Source: DASXTB01 sp036505615
GTDB lineage: Bacteria > Acidobacteriota > UBA6911 > JACQSX01
Direction: 5' to 3'
Assembly: GCA_036505615.1 (NCBI GenBank)
Contig: DASXTB010000363.1
Span: 1-36,848, forward strand
Length of the DNA: 36,848 nt
Part shown: positions 7,604 to 15,383 of the stretch, one piece after another
Numbering within the stretch: position 1 is the stretch's first letter
How the letters are laid out: each line of letters starts with the position of its first letter
Program-made: the position numbers and the translations under genes
The notes under the pieces: model-generated
Told to the model about the DNA's origin: nothing
The model's database searches: none
The model's input: the letters and a program-made list of their open reading frames with translations, nothing else

Positions 7604-7647
7604 GGATTTTGAGTCCTGTACGTCTGCCAGTTCCGCTACTTCGGCAG
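7604..7647. repeat. att-like direct repeat, middle imperfect copy
   Basis: A 44-bp match to the tRNA-Leu 5' half with four differences from the copies at 4700 and 13224. It lacks the 3' half of a tRNA and cannot fold into one. It separates the proteasome-like operon from the hydrolase/nuclease segment and is best read as the junction between two elements inserted one after another. Confidence 0.75.
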
Positions 7648-7698
7648 AATGTCAAATTTGAAGCACTTATCGTACAATACTTCCAGAAATCTATCGCC

Positions 7699-7854
7699 TT
7701 GAAAAACTTGACAACAAGGGTACCGAGACCACGGATCGAAAAAAGAGAGGGGAAGCCTATTATTGTTTTCCCGAGGCAGGCAGAGCGCCTGACAGTTGAC
7801 GAAATTTCGCGGCTCGTGCGCGAAGAGAGGGAACGGCAAGCGCGAAAGCAATGA
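7699..7854 (+). CDS. Possible small charged protein (51 aa)
   Basis: The open frame continues back through the middle repeat, but the likely start is the TTG at 7699 (or TTG 7708), as no ATG is in frame. The sequence has a strand-like KPIIVFP and a charged helix LTVDEISRLVREERERQARK, the shape of a short antitoxin-like or linker protein. There is no partner toxin next to it and no convincing ribosome site. It may be a fragment. Confidence 0.33.
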   Translation: MKNLTTRVPRPRIEKREGKPIIVFPRQAERLTVDEISRLVREERERQARKQ

Positions 7855-7910
7855 TCCTTTCTGGGGGCGGTGTGGGACACGCTACGCTTAACGACCCAGT
7901 GGCTAACCCG

Positions 7911-7936
7911 CACGCCCCCGGAGCGCAGGGTGCGTG
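7911..7936 (-). terminator. Hairpin after the alpha/beta hydrolase gene
   Basis: On the minus strand CACGCACCC pairs with GGGGGCGTG (one mismatch) around an 8-base loop, 41 bp past the hydrolase stop. No T run follows, so it is a weak terminator candidate at best. Confidence 0.28.
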
Positions 7937-7976
7937 TCCTGATCAGCGACTTGTCGAGTGCGCCCCTTTCAAGCTG

Positions 7977-9323
7977 TCAAGCCTCCCACAACTCCGGCCT
8001 CCAGAACTCAATGTCGCCAAACTCTGAGTGCTTCTGCGGTTTGCCTGCTGTCCGTCCCGCGCTGAAGCCTTTGATGCAAATCCTTCCGCGAAGGTGTTGC
8101 GGAATCATGTGTGTAGCCTGAAGGACATTCTCCCAAACTCCCAGCCTCCGGTCAGGCGTGGTCTCTGGCGATGATAAGAAGTTATCGATCCACACTAGCA
8201 AGCTACCCCGCGGTGCAACTTCCAGCGCATTGGATTCGCTTTCCTCGGCCACAGGATGCAGACACAGGTTGAAGAAGCGCGTTCTGCTATTGCTTTCCAG
8301 GTATGGAACAACCGAGTCAACAAAATCTGCGATCGAACAAGCTGCCCCCATGTAGACAATGTGTGCGCACGGGAGGCTCGGAAAGTCTTTCATCAGCCGG
8401 TTGAGAACGATAGTTCCCATGCTGTGTCCAACAAGGGTTATTTCGTAAGAACTCGGGTCGGACTTTACCTTCTCCGAGAGCTTGCGAAGGAACAAGGAGA
8501 AGGCGCCTGTTGGAGCAGTGTCAAGCGCCCTTTCGATCTCAGGCTCCTTATCCAGCTTGTCGCGAATATCGAATTCTTGAGGCTTGCGAAAAAGCGCCTT
8601 CGTCCGCCTCAACATGTTTCCCCACGCACTGGTCCCAAAGGCATCTACTATCGCCCCTGAAACTACTTTGACGGGAACACTTACAAGCAGGCGAACAAGG
8701 AGAATCCACTTCTCAGCTGGAGTTCGTCGATCAGTGCCAAGCGAGACCCCAAGCGCCGTGCCGTCCCCTTTCCTCAGGGTGTCTTCGTAACGCTTCCTCA
8801 GTTTGATGAAGAGAGCGGTTGAATTCAGCCAGTCTGGATTCGATCCTGGCATGTATGGCTTACAGTCGTTGATTACCTGAAGATAGAAGGCGGCCGGAAA
8901 CCGAAACAGAGCGCGACCAACATCGGCGACTAGATAGTACAGCCAGGTGATCCACCAATATTGCCGATGGATTCGCCCCTGCCGAACCCGGAACAGATGC
9001 TCGACGTAGCAATCCACAAGGCCAGATCGCCAGTTGACGAAGATTGGGTAATAGCCCGCCTCTGCGATTAGCTTGGTTAGCTTTTTCGCCCGGTCAAGAC
9101 TCTGTGAATAGGTGTTGAGGCCTCCGTGTACGTAAAGTAGTAACCGCCTTTTCCCAGGCGACCGCTCCATCTCTCTCAGCATGTCACTGACGTACTTTGA
9201 GAATTCATTGCCGGACATTGCCGTCCGAGGGCTTCGCTCCGGTCGGAGCGCGTCGCCGTCTCGAGAGATCACAACGACGTGCTTACTCGCGCCTTCGTCG
9301 AGCGTGTCCATCAACTTCTTCAC
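7977..9323 (-). CDS. Alpha/beta hydrolase (serine esterase/lipase-like)
   Basis: 448 residues from the GTG at 9323, chosen because AGGAG lies 5 bp upstream; the frame stays open to GTG 9356. The fold is shown by an oxyanion-type YVHGGLN (about 64-70), a strand then YPIFVNWRSG, and a nucleophile elbow VGHSMGT with Ser301. A late acid is likely among the aspartates after 330, and a candidate His lies near the C-terminus (KHSEFGD). A large insertion between the oxyanion loop and the elbow (about 120-285) contains two hydrophobic stretches, so membrane association is possible. No signal peptide is seen. It stands alone on the minus strand within the island. It may be a lipase-type effector, but the substrate is not indicated. 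Confidence 0.75.
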   Translation of the reverse strand: MKKLMDTLDEGASKHVVVISRDGDALRPERSPRTAMSGNEFSKYVSDMLREMERSPGKRRLLLYVHGGLNTYSQSLDRAKKLTKLIAEAGYYPIFVNWRSGLVDCYVEHLFRVRQGRIHRQYWWITWLYYLVADVGRALFRFPAAFYLQVINDCKPYMPGSNPDWLNSTALFIKLRKRYEDTLRKGDGTALGVSLGTDRRTPAEKWILLVRLLVSVPVKVVSGAIVDAFGTSAWGNMLRRTKALFRKPQEFDIRDKLDKEPEIERALDTAPTGAFSLFLRKLSEKVKSDPSSYEITLVGHSMGTIVLNRLMKDFPSLPCAHIVYMGAACSIADFVDSVVPYLESNSRTRFFNLCLHPVAEESESNALEVAPRGSLLVWIDNFLSSPETTPDRRLGVWENVLQATHMIPQHLRGRICIKGFSAGRTAGKPQKHSEFGDIEFWRPELWEA

Positions 9324-9417
9324 GTCCTCTCCTGCTTCGCAGCGGCTTCGGCACACATAACGCCCGGGCGTCAGGTGGGGCGGCTGAGCACTCTTGCGGA
9401 TGCGCGGCTTAACTCTT

Positions 9418-9435
9418 GTTTAGGCTCGCCTAAAC
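9418..9435. promoter_or_regulatory. Inverted repeat upstream of the alpha/beta hydrolase
   Basis: GTTTAGGC-TC-GCCTAAAC, perfect 8-bp arms with a 2-bp spacer, about 95 bp before the chosen hydrolase start. The tight spacing fits a dimeric repressor site better than a terminator. No regulator gene is adjacent. Confidence 0.3.
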
Positions 9436-9538
9436 CAACTTGGCGAGCGGCCCAAGACCAGGCACTCCCACGATTACGGTTTGGATGAGTTCTCATTATA
9501 AGGCCACTTATTGCGCCACCGTTCGTATAAGCCCTACT

Positions 9539-9905
9539 CGCACAAGTGGATTTGATCTTGTTTTGGTCTGGCGATTTGATCGTTTCGCGCGCTCAACAAA
9601 CACTTGATCTTCGCGCTCGAGGAGTTTCGGAGCTTAGGTATTGGGTTCGTCAGTTTTCAAGAGAATATCGACACCTCAAGCCCGTTGGGAAGCGCGATAT
9701 TCACCATCATTTCAGCCGTTGCACAGCTTGAGCGGGATATCATCGCGGAGCGCGTAAGACGGGCGCAAAAGAATTGAAGTCGATACAAACCGGCTTTGGT
9801 TGCTTCGCTCAAAGGCTACAGTACGAGAGCGATCTCCCCTGAACTCGGTGTTAAGAAGAGCACCGCGCAAACCTGATTCGTGCCCTGTCCAAAAACCCCC
9901 TTTGA
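9539..9905 (+). pseudogene. Serine recombinase (resolvase/invertase family), frameshifted
   Basis: Three frames must be joined to read the family. FDLVLVWRFDRFARST appears from 9551, then a 1-bp loss near 9598. Next come ALEEFRSLGIGFVSFQENID and AIFTIISAVAQLERDIIAER, ending in a TGA near 9776. Downstream are a degraded helix-turn-helix (RAISPELGVKKSTA) and, after another frame change, LIRALSKNPL with a stop at 9903-9905. The N-terminal catalytic Ser region is missing. The gene is dead. Its end abuts the helicase stump on the opposite strand, so it or its carrier probably interrupted that locus. Confidence 0.82.
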
Positions 9906-10023
9906 TCAGCGCCCTCCCAAATAGTTGGAAATACTGCCTCCTGATTTCCGTGAACTGCTGTCCAACAAACAGTAGTTTTTTGGGCGACCTGGACTCAAAT
10001 TGAAGGCTCGGCAATCCCCGCTT

Positions 10024-10206
10024 TCAAAACCTCGAAAAACCCAAAGTATTGCGTGGTGTGAGTCCCCGACCGATCGGCCGAGGTCGAAGAAGGTGAACCA
10101 CACGGTATGCGGCAACATCCGTTTTTCCAGAACCGGCGCAGGCAATCAGTTGAAGGTTGACGCCGTCGTGTTCTATCGCTCGTTGCTGGTTAGGCGTCAA
10201 TGGCAT
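10024..10206 (-). pseudogene. UvrD/PcrA-type helicase, N-terminal stump
   Basis: About 42 residues of a superfamily 1 helicase: the Q-motif region LTPNQQRAIEHDG, then Walker A as ACAGSGKT, then VVHLLRP. The next family block is recognisable as GLTPRN and then degenerates into a stop. A full enzyme would be over 600 residues, and the remainder is replaced by the recombinase relic. It overlaps the 202-residue gene upstream by 10 bp, so the two once formed an operon. Confidence 0.72.
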
Positions 10207-10805
10207 TCGCTCACCTGTCGGTAGTCGGTCGTGGCTCTGTGCTTCACTCTTCGTCTGGCGGCTGGCGAAGCCAGTTTCCTGATTGCCACTTTATAGATAC
10301 AGAGGCAGTCCTCTATTTCCCGGGGCCGAAGCCGCCCGATTGGTTTAGGAAGCTCACCGGCGCGAACCGTTTTGTGGCTTCCATTGATTCCGAGCGCTTT
10401 AGCTCCGTCTCTCGTTCCCGCGTGCAGGTAAACTGTCTCAGGCTCAAGGCGAAGGTACGCTCCAATCCGCAAAGCGGTATCGTAGACGGTAAGCTCGCCA
10501 ATCCCGAAAATCGGCCTGATCAGTCGATCGATCTTCAAGTGGAGTTCTTCGAAGTCTCGACTTTTCGAGATTATCTCTTCAGCGCTCTCGAGGCGCCGAA
10601 CCGCTTTAGACAAAACTCGACTGGGGATTCTTCGCTGGTGCTTCAAACGCTTCCCGCTGGGTCCCTCGGCTCGGCCCGCACATCGCAGAGCATCTGCCAA
10701 TGTCCGCTGGATTGCGAAAAACTGCAACTCTCGGGCCGCGGCTCTCCGTTTTTCGGCGCAGTAGTGATTGACGATGGCTTCAAGGGAATTCAGCTTTACT
10801 GACAT
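10197..10805 (-). CDS. Conserved unknown protein, former partner of a UvrD-like helicase
   Basis: 202 residues. It has a basic N-terminal third (about 1-65), a short helical segment EIISKSRDFEELHLKIDRLI, and then IRPIFGIGELTVYDTALRIGA, whose GIG turn followed by a helix resembles a helix-hairpin-helix. After this come YLHAGTRDGAKALGI and LPKPIGRLRPREIEDCLCIYK. I do not know a named family. The 10-bp overlap with the helicase stump shows the two were translated together, which points to a DNA-related job. The gene itself looks intact, although its partner is gone. The opposite strand also has a long open frame here, but it has no recognisable domain. Confidence 0.6.
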   Translation of the reverse strand: MSVKLNSLEAIVNHYCAEKRRAAARELQFFAIQRTLADALRCAGRAEGPSGKRLKHQRRIPSRVLSKAVRRLESAEEIISKSRDFEELHLKIDRLIRPIFGIGELTVYDTALRIGAYLRLEPETVYLHAGTRDGAKALGINGSHKTVRAGELPKPIGRLRPREIEDCLCIYKVAIRKLASPAARRRVKHRATTDYRQVSECH

Positions 10806-10980
10806 TTTCGCGCGATTGGCTCCGATAGAGAGACTCCCTTAGATGCGTGGCTCGGAAGACGCCCGGTTCCCGTCTAAGTTCAGTTTTTATTTATGATACG
10901 TCGCAACGCATGGAGCCGTAAAGCTTTTTGGGCGGTTAATGCGCCGAGCTTAGCGCTGAGGACAAGGGCGCTAGGGCAAT

Positions 10981-11051
10981 CACCGCGGTGGTTCACCAGT
11001 GAAATTTCGTCCTCAATTCATCGCGAGGCGCGATAATGGTTTACCGGTAAA
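10981..11051. promoter_or_regulatory. Cluster of small palindromes before the nuclease-like gene
   Basis: CACCGCGGTG (10981-10990), TTCAC-CA-GTGAA (10992-11003) and TTTACCGGTAAA (11040-11051) lie in the 248-bp gap before the 609-residue gene. The last ends 2 bp before its ATG. Such spacing would suit an operator that also masks the ribosome site. This is a pattern only; no regulator is known. Confidence 0.3.
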
Positions 11052-11053
11052 GC

Positions 11054-12883
11054 ATGAGACCCCTCGGTCAAACAAGACTTGCTCGGATAATGGATTCAAT
11101 CGTTGGCCCTCGCCCCGGGTTATTCATTCCTCGCGGATACAGGAGACAGACTGAAATTCCCGGACCACATGTTGCTGTTTTCTACAGGTACTCGGATCTC
11201 TTCGAGGGTGCTGATTGTCAACGCCTTTACTGGGAAAGACTGTCTGAATTGCCCTTCGAGTACGGACTTCTCAGCTTCACCGCTATTAACACTGCACTCC
11301 TGAAGTCGCATTTCGATCAGAATGTTCACCAGTTCCTTGAGAACACTTGCATCCGGGCTGAATATTTGCCCGGGTTTCAGCGCTTCTCGCAGGAACATTC
11401 CAGCCCGAGCAGCCGACTTGTTTTCCACCGTGCTAATTCACTAGTCAATATCAAAGCGCTGCTGGTGCTTCCGCAAAAGGTTGGCTGCGTTGATCCTCGC
11501 CAGATTGGAGACGCTGCCCTGCTCATGAATGAATTCATGGCTGGGCACCAGTTCCGGCAGGAAGAGACAAGGCCGGATGACCTAGATCTCGTGGTCGAGT
11601 TTGCTGCGAGTTGGGAACTTTACAATCCGGTGGAGATTGGCCACGGCATTTCCAGAGTAGCTCTAATGATTCAAGAGCTCTGCAGTGTGGACGAGGGGAT
11701 TGAACAGCAGCGCCTAGCACTTGGCATCGACCCTGCGACGATTACCTTTGACGGGTTGTCGTTGTCTACTTACCAGGCAGTGATATTTGGTCTCTTCGCT
11801 CACGTCAATGCAGCTTCTGCCCAAGTCGTCCTCGGAAATCCAGGTGCATGTGGCTTCGACAGGCTGGAATTCTTACGAGAGGTGGAACTCCCTCAAGATC
11901 ATTTGGATACGTTTCTTCGGCATCGAAGCCTCTCCGTTAACGATTTGCGAAGGAAGATCAATCCCGAGGGGCTAGAGTCCGACACCGATCTCCTGCAACG
12001 GATGCTAGAGGATCAAACCTTCACAAATGATTTTACAGTTTTTAGACAGTATCCACTGGTCAACCTAACCGGTGACAAACATTTCATCCTCGATTATTAC
12101 TTTCTCGCCGAGCTTCTCATCTATGGGCTGTACTGGCATATTTTCGACAGCCTGCCTGGCAATCTGCGGGAGGACTTCAGCAGTCTCTGGGGTCAGCTAT
12201 TCGAGCGATACGTATCGAATTTACTCTGTAATTTTTACGGCGGAGAATCCCATCTTTCTCCCTTACGGACAAACTTGCCCTATGACCGTGGCGAAATTGA
12301 CGCGGTCCTGGATTTCGGATCGGACGTGGTGTTGTTTGAGTGTAAAGCATCACTACTGTCAAGGGCCGCGAAATACAATCGTGACAGAGGGCTTTTCGAA
12401 CGAGAAATTTACGAGAAATTTGTTCAAAGCCCCAGAGGAAGTCCGAAAGCTCTCCGTCAGCTAGCTCGAGCTGTATCCTCAGCACTGAACGGAAGGTTGC
12501 CGGTAAATGGTGGATCGAACTTTTATCCAGTCCTGATCGCCTATGAACCGATCCTAGAATCATTCGGGATAAACGAATATCTCGACCGGCTTTTCCAAAG
12601 TGAGCTGCGAGAGGCCAACCGGAGAGTTTGGCCCCTTACGGTCCTCTCGATCGATGAGCTCGAAGAGATTCTGCCTTATTTCGCCGCGAATGACTGGAGC
12701 TGGCCAGCCTTCCTCTTGGATCGATTCGGCGATCATCGACGGGTGCCCGGATATTCCGTCCACCAATCTCTGCACAACTTTCGATCTCAAAACGGAATTC
12801 CACGCAGAGTGAATAAATTTGTTATGAGAAAGTTCGACGAGGTTTACACGGCGATGCTACGGGAATATCGTGGAGTGCACTAA
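11054..12883 (+). CDS. Large protein with PD-(D/E)XK nuclease signature
   Basis: 609 residues, no signal peptide or membrane segments. The N-terminal 370 residues are unrecognised and mostly helical. The C-terminal part shows the order expected of a restriction-endonuclease-like core: LWGQLFERYVSNLL with E384 in the first helix, then GEIDAVLD with D416, then VVLFECKAS with E429 and K431 (E-x-K). This implies metal-dependent cleavage of DNA or RNA. It stands alone on the plus strand of the island with no methylase or helicase next to it, so it may be a single-gene defence effector or abortive nuclease. ATG 11090 is an alternative start. No clear Shine-Dalgarno is seen for either. Confidence 0.78.
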   Translation: MRPLGQTRLARIMDSIVGPRPGLFIPRGYRRQTEIPGPHVAVFYRYSDLFEGADCQRLYWERLSELPFEYGLLSFTAINTALLKSHFDQNVHQFLENTCIRAEYLPGFQRFSQEHSSPSSRLVFHRANSLVNIKALLVLPQKVGCVDPRQIGDAALLMNEFMAGHQFRQEETRPDDLDLVVEFAASWELYNPVEIGHGISRVALMIQELCSVDEGIEQQRLALGIDPATITFDGLSLSTYQAVIFGLFAHVNAASAQVVLGNPGACGFDRLEFLREVELPQDHLDTFLRHRSLSVNDLRRKINPEGLESDTDLLQRMLEDQTFTNDFTVFRQYPLVNLTGDKHFILDYYFLAELLIYGLYWHIFDSLPGNLREDFSSLWGQLFERYVSNLLCNFYGGESHLSPLRTNLPYDRGEIDAVLDFGSDVVLFECKASLLSRAAKYNRDRGLFEREIYEKFVQSPRGSPKALRQLARAVSSALNGRLPVNGGSNFYPVLIAYEPILESFGINEYLDRLFQSELREANRRVWPLTVLSIDELEEILPYFAANDWSWPAFLLDRFGDHRRVPGYSVHQSLHNFRSQNGIPRRVNKFVMRKFDEVYTAMLREYRGVH

Positions 12884-13223
12884 GTTTCCTGATGTAAATA
12901 AGGTTCACAATTCTATCAAGATTTGAGCGTATTTGAGTTCACGCTGCAAGAACGGCTTAATCCATAAAAACTTCAAGAGCTGTTTCCATTTGGGATACTC
13001 TTTTTGCTTTGTCGCCGCAGACTACCAAAATCAAGCACATCCACTTTGTGCACGGGAAAGTCGGCAAATAGTTCGCGTTTCGATTCTGTCAATTCTATCT
13101 CCTATTTTTCTCCTGTCCAGATTGTGAATCTTTGTAAGTCTTTCGATCTTTCAGTGCCGAAAAATCCGGTCTATTTGTTTGTGATTGTTAATGTTTAGAA
13201 GTGATTGTAGGTGCGTCAGTGAC
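12884..13223. other. Gene-free AT-rich stretch before the right repeat
   Basis: 340 bp with no ORF resembling a protein and no RNA gene. It is visibly richer in A and T than the flanking DNA, which fits the terminal part of an acquired element. Confidence 0.5.
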
Positions 13224-13267
13224 GGATTTTGAGTCCAGTGCGTCTGCCAGTTCCGCCACTTCGGCAA
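13224..13267. repeat. att-like direct repeat, right copy
   Basis: 44 bp identical to 4700-4743 (the 5' half of tRNA-Leu). No tRNA 3' half follows, so it is the scar of the displaced original tRNA 5' half. It marks the right end of the island. Confidence 0.88.
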
Positions 13268-13380
13268 CTTGCGGGAACATCTATCCTACAATATCTTCGG
13301 TCAATTTCATCCACGCTCGCATTCGGAATCTAACAATTCGCGACGAAGAGGGGATCCGATTTCCGACCTTGGAAGAATCC

Positions 13381-13525
13381 CCCACTCTCCCGCTCTCCCA
13401 CTCTCCCACTCTCCCACTCTCCCGCTTTCCCACTCTCCCGCTCTCCCGCTCCCCCACTCTCCCGCTCCCCCACTCTCCCGTTCCCCACTCTCCAACTCCC
13501 GCTCCACCGCTCTCCCACTCTCCCC
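13381..13525. repeat. Tandem 8-bp word array (CACTCTCC / CGCTCTCC)
   Basis: About 17 copies of an 8-bp pyrimidine word with alternating A and G at the second position, degenerating at the right end. It is open in several frames in both directions only because of its composition. There is no inverted partner, in contrast to the arrays in the convergent gaps. Confidence 0.85.
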
Positions 13526-13561
13526 GGCGCGAACCTTTGTTAGAACTTTTTTACGACCCTT

Positions 13562-13700
13562 CCCGTCTATGGAAGTGATGACGCAAAGATAGTCTTGATA
13601 TGGAAGTGATGACGCAAAAGATAGTCTTGATGAGGATCGTTGGTCATCAGGATATCGAGACCCCATCCCGTCTATGGAAGTGATGAGGCAAAAGATAGCC
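13562..13700 (+). repeat. Three copies of the TPR-gene start region
   Basis: The sequence around TATGGAAGTGATGACGCAAA recurs at 13562-13599, 13600-13632 and 13667-13700. The first copy hits a stop after seven codons and the second after 25. Only the third continues into the TPR gene. The copies are near-identical for about 30 bp, so this is a recent local duplication of the 5' end of the gene. Confidence 0.8.
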
Positions 13701-14795
13701 ATAATTCTCCGCGTCCTTTTCATTGTTTCGACCGTCGGCTTCAGCGCTGTCTTGTCGGTCAACTCACAGACAACCCCAACCGCCACAAAGGAGTCACCCG
13801 AAAGTCTGGTTGAAGACGGACACTGGAAGCGCGCTCGGTCCAACATTGAGCCGCGCGCCAAAAACAATCCCAAGGACGGCCAAGCTGCTTATCTGCTCTC
13901 AAAAATAAAAATGGCCTACGGAGATTGGGATGGGGCCGTCAAAGAGGCTGAGCGTGCTGTAGCGGTTGACGGCCGTAATGCGGATTTTCACTTTCAGCTG
14001 GTGTGGGCCTGCGGTGAAGTAGCCAACCGCGGCAGCTTCTTTACCAAGATGAGAATCGGACCGCGCTTCAAAAGAGAGATCGACGCGGCCCTGGCCGTCA
14101 ATCCCAAACATCTCGAAGCTCGGGTGGGACTGATGATGTTCTATGTGCACGCCCCTTCAATCATGGGCGGGGACACCAAAAAGGCGCGCGCTCTGACCGA
14201 CGAAATTCTGTGCCAGAACCCCGAAAACGGCTACTTCGCCAAAGCGATGCTCGCCGAGGAAGAGAATGATCGAGCCGGGGCTGAACGCTTCTACCTCAAA
14301 GTTCTCGAAGTGAATCCGCGAAATTATAAGGCCCTGATGAGCGTGGCCGGCATCTATCGCTCGACGGAGCGCAATCGGCCGGATCTGGCTGAGAAATATG
14401 CCAGGGAAGCCTCCAAGCTGGAGCCTGGCCGTGCGGGCCCCTATAGAGTGCTGGCGGCTGTGCTGGCACGCCAACAGCAGTGGACGGAACTCGATCAGAC
14501 ATTGGCTCTGGCAGAGAAAAATGTTCCTGACAATCTAAGCCCGTATGTCGAAGCGGGCTACGCGCTTTACACCCAGGATAAAGACCTTCCCCGATCCGAG
14601 CGATATATTCGCAAGTATCTGACGCAAGAGCCAGAGCCCGGCGCTCCGCAGCCCGCCGTGGCACACTATCTACTCGGCTTGGTATTGGAAAAGCAGGGGC
14701 GTAAACCGGAAGCGATCGCGGAAATCAATACTTCACTGAGGCTCAAGCCTGACTACGAAAACGCGAAGAAAGCGTTAAAGCGATTGAAGGGATAG
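13674..14795 (+). CDS. Secreted tetratricopeptide-repeat protein
   Basis: 373 residues. Residues 1-31 form a signal peptide (basic start, hydrophobic core IIILRVLFIVSTVGFSAVL-like, then SVNSQ). The remainder is TPR-like helices: a repeat near 40-100 (WKRARSNIEPRAKNNPKDGQ), a TRAP-like insert with FKREIDAALAVNP and GGDTKKAR, and canonical repeats near 190-270 and 330-370 (LGLVLEKQGRKPEAIAEINT). The family usually mediates periplasmic protein interactions. The GGDTKKA segment after a 'PSIMGG' turn is typical of TPR proteins in acidobacterial genomes. The start is ATG 13674, the third of three duplicated start regions. No Shine-Dalgarno is obvious. Confidence 0.85.
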   Translation: MEVMRQKIAIILRVLFIVSTVGFSAVLSVNSQTTPTATKESPESLVEDGHWKRARSNIEPRAKNNPKDGQAAYLLSKIKMAYGDWDGAVKEAERAVAVDGRNADFHFQLVWACGEVANRGSFFTKMRIGPRFKREIDAALAVNPKHLEARVGLMMFYVHAPSIMGGDTKKARALTDEILCQNPENGYFAKAMLAEEENDRAGAERFYLKVLEVNPRNYKALMSVAGIYRSTERNRPDLAEKYAREASKLEPGRAGPYRVLAAVLARQQQWTELDQTLALAEKNVPDNLSPYVEAGYALYTQDKDLPRSERYIRKYLTQEPEPGAPQPAVAHYLLGLVLEKQGRKPEAIAEINTSLRLKPDYENAKKALKRLKG

Positions 14796-14826
14796 TCGTC
14801 TCCGGTACCCGGCTGCAAACCAGCGC

Positions 14827-15120
14827 GTCCGCGAAGCGGACCAATAGCAGTAGCCGGGGGTGCCGAAGCGCGAAGCGCCAGGCACCCCCGGTCAACCATC
14901 CCCATATCACCCGGACCGCGCAAGCGGTCCCATCAGGGGCAGTCATGGATGCCTCCGTCCCAACGATAACGCTCGTCATACGGAATTTACGAAGACAAAA
15001 TAAAGGAAAAAATGGGACCGCTTGCGCGGTCCGATTCCGTGCGGGGAATCGCTGACCGGGGGTGCCTGGCGCTTCGCGCCTGGGCACCCCCGGCTGCTGT
15101 TATTGGTCCGCTTCGCGGAC
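14827..15120. repeat. Large inverted repeat made of three GC-rich hairpins (BIME-like)
   Basis: The arms 14827-14933 and 15012-15120 are imperfect reverse complements across their whole length, with 78 bp between them. Each arm contains three hairpins in order: GTCCGC-GAA-GCGGAC, CCGGGGGTGCC...GGCACCCCCGG, and GGACCGC-GCAA-GCGGTCC. The arrangement resembles REP/BIME mosaics. It fills the gap between the TPR gene and lgt and makes several long false ORFs. Confidence 0.85.
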
Positions 15121-15127
15121 ACTCGGG

Positions 15128-15230
15128 TTTGGACATTTTGGAGAGACGGCCGGTGGGCCGTCTCGCGCGCAATCTTTCATCGTGCAGGAGACGCCCCACT
15201 GGGCGTCTCTCCAATGGCGCCGCTTCGCGG
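15128..15230. repeat. 103-bp dispersed hairpin repeat, copy 1
   Basis: It begins TTTGGACATTTTGGAGAGAC and contains two hairpins (GACGGCC...GGCCGTC and GAGACGCCC...GGGCGTCTC) separated by CAATCTTTCATCGTGCAG. The same 103-bp unit, with seven differences, is at 35159-35261. Another relative of its first hairpin follows at 15236-15257. The remainder to 15383 shows nothing else except the lgt leader. Confidence 0.82.
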
Positions 15231-15383
15231 ACACGAAACGGCCCAGCGGGCCGTCTCTACCAAGTATCCGACCTTTCTGGCCGGCAACTATGCCTGTTAA
15301 TCGCGGCGAATTTTGAATTCCCAGCGCAAAACGATAAACTGTATCTCACTTTAAACTGGTATTCTTGCTACAGTGCACTTGTT

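Larger units (their letters stand above)
4742..13267. mobile_element. Degraded genomic island (probably two tandem elements) at tRNA-Leu
   Basis: The region is bounded by exact 44-bp repeats of the tRNA-Leu 5' half (4700 and 13224), with an imperfect third copy at 7604. That would divide it into a 2.9 kb and a 5.6 kb segment. It contains a truncated, frameshifted tyrosine integrase, a frameshifted serine recombinase, a helicase stump, and cargo genes without housekeeping relatives: a proteasome-like operon, an alpha/beta hydrolase and a PD-(D/E)XK protein. Both recombinases are broken, so the island is probably fixed in place. Two integrations or one integration plus duplication would both give three repeats; sequence alone does not decide. 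Confidence 0.75.

Noticed and set aside
7604..7647. A second tRNA-Leu gene at the middle repeat (and at 13224)
   Set aside because: Only the 5' half is present; no anticodon-stem partner, variable arm or T arm follows.
10200..10802. 200-codon plus-strand ORF opposite the helicase-partner gene
   Set aside because: No recognisable motif. The minus strand has the overlap with the helicase stump and a more protein-like sequence.
13381..13525. Tandem repeat array considered as CRISPR
   Set aside because: The 8-bp units are contiguous with no spacers, and no cas gene is present.
14743..15300. Several ORFs of 75-114 codons between the TPR gene and lgt
   Set aside because: They are produced by the GC-rich inverted repeat; no protein-like features.
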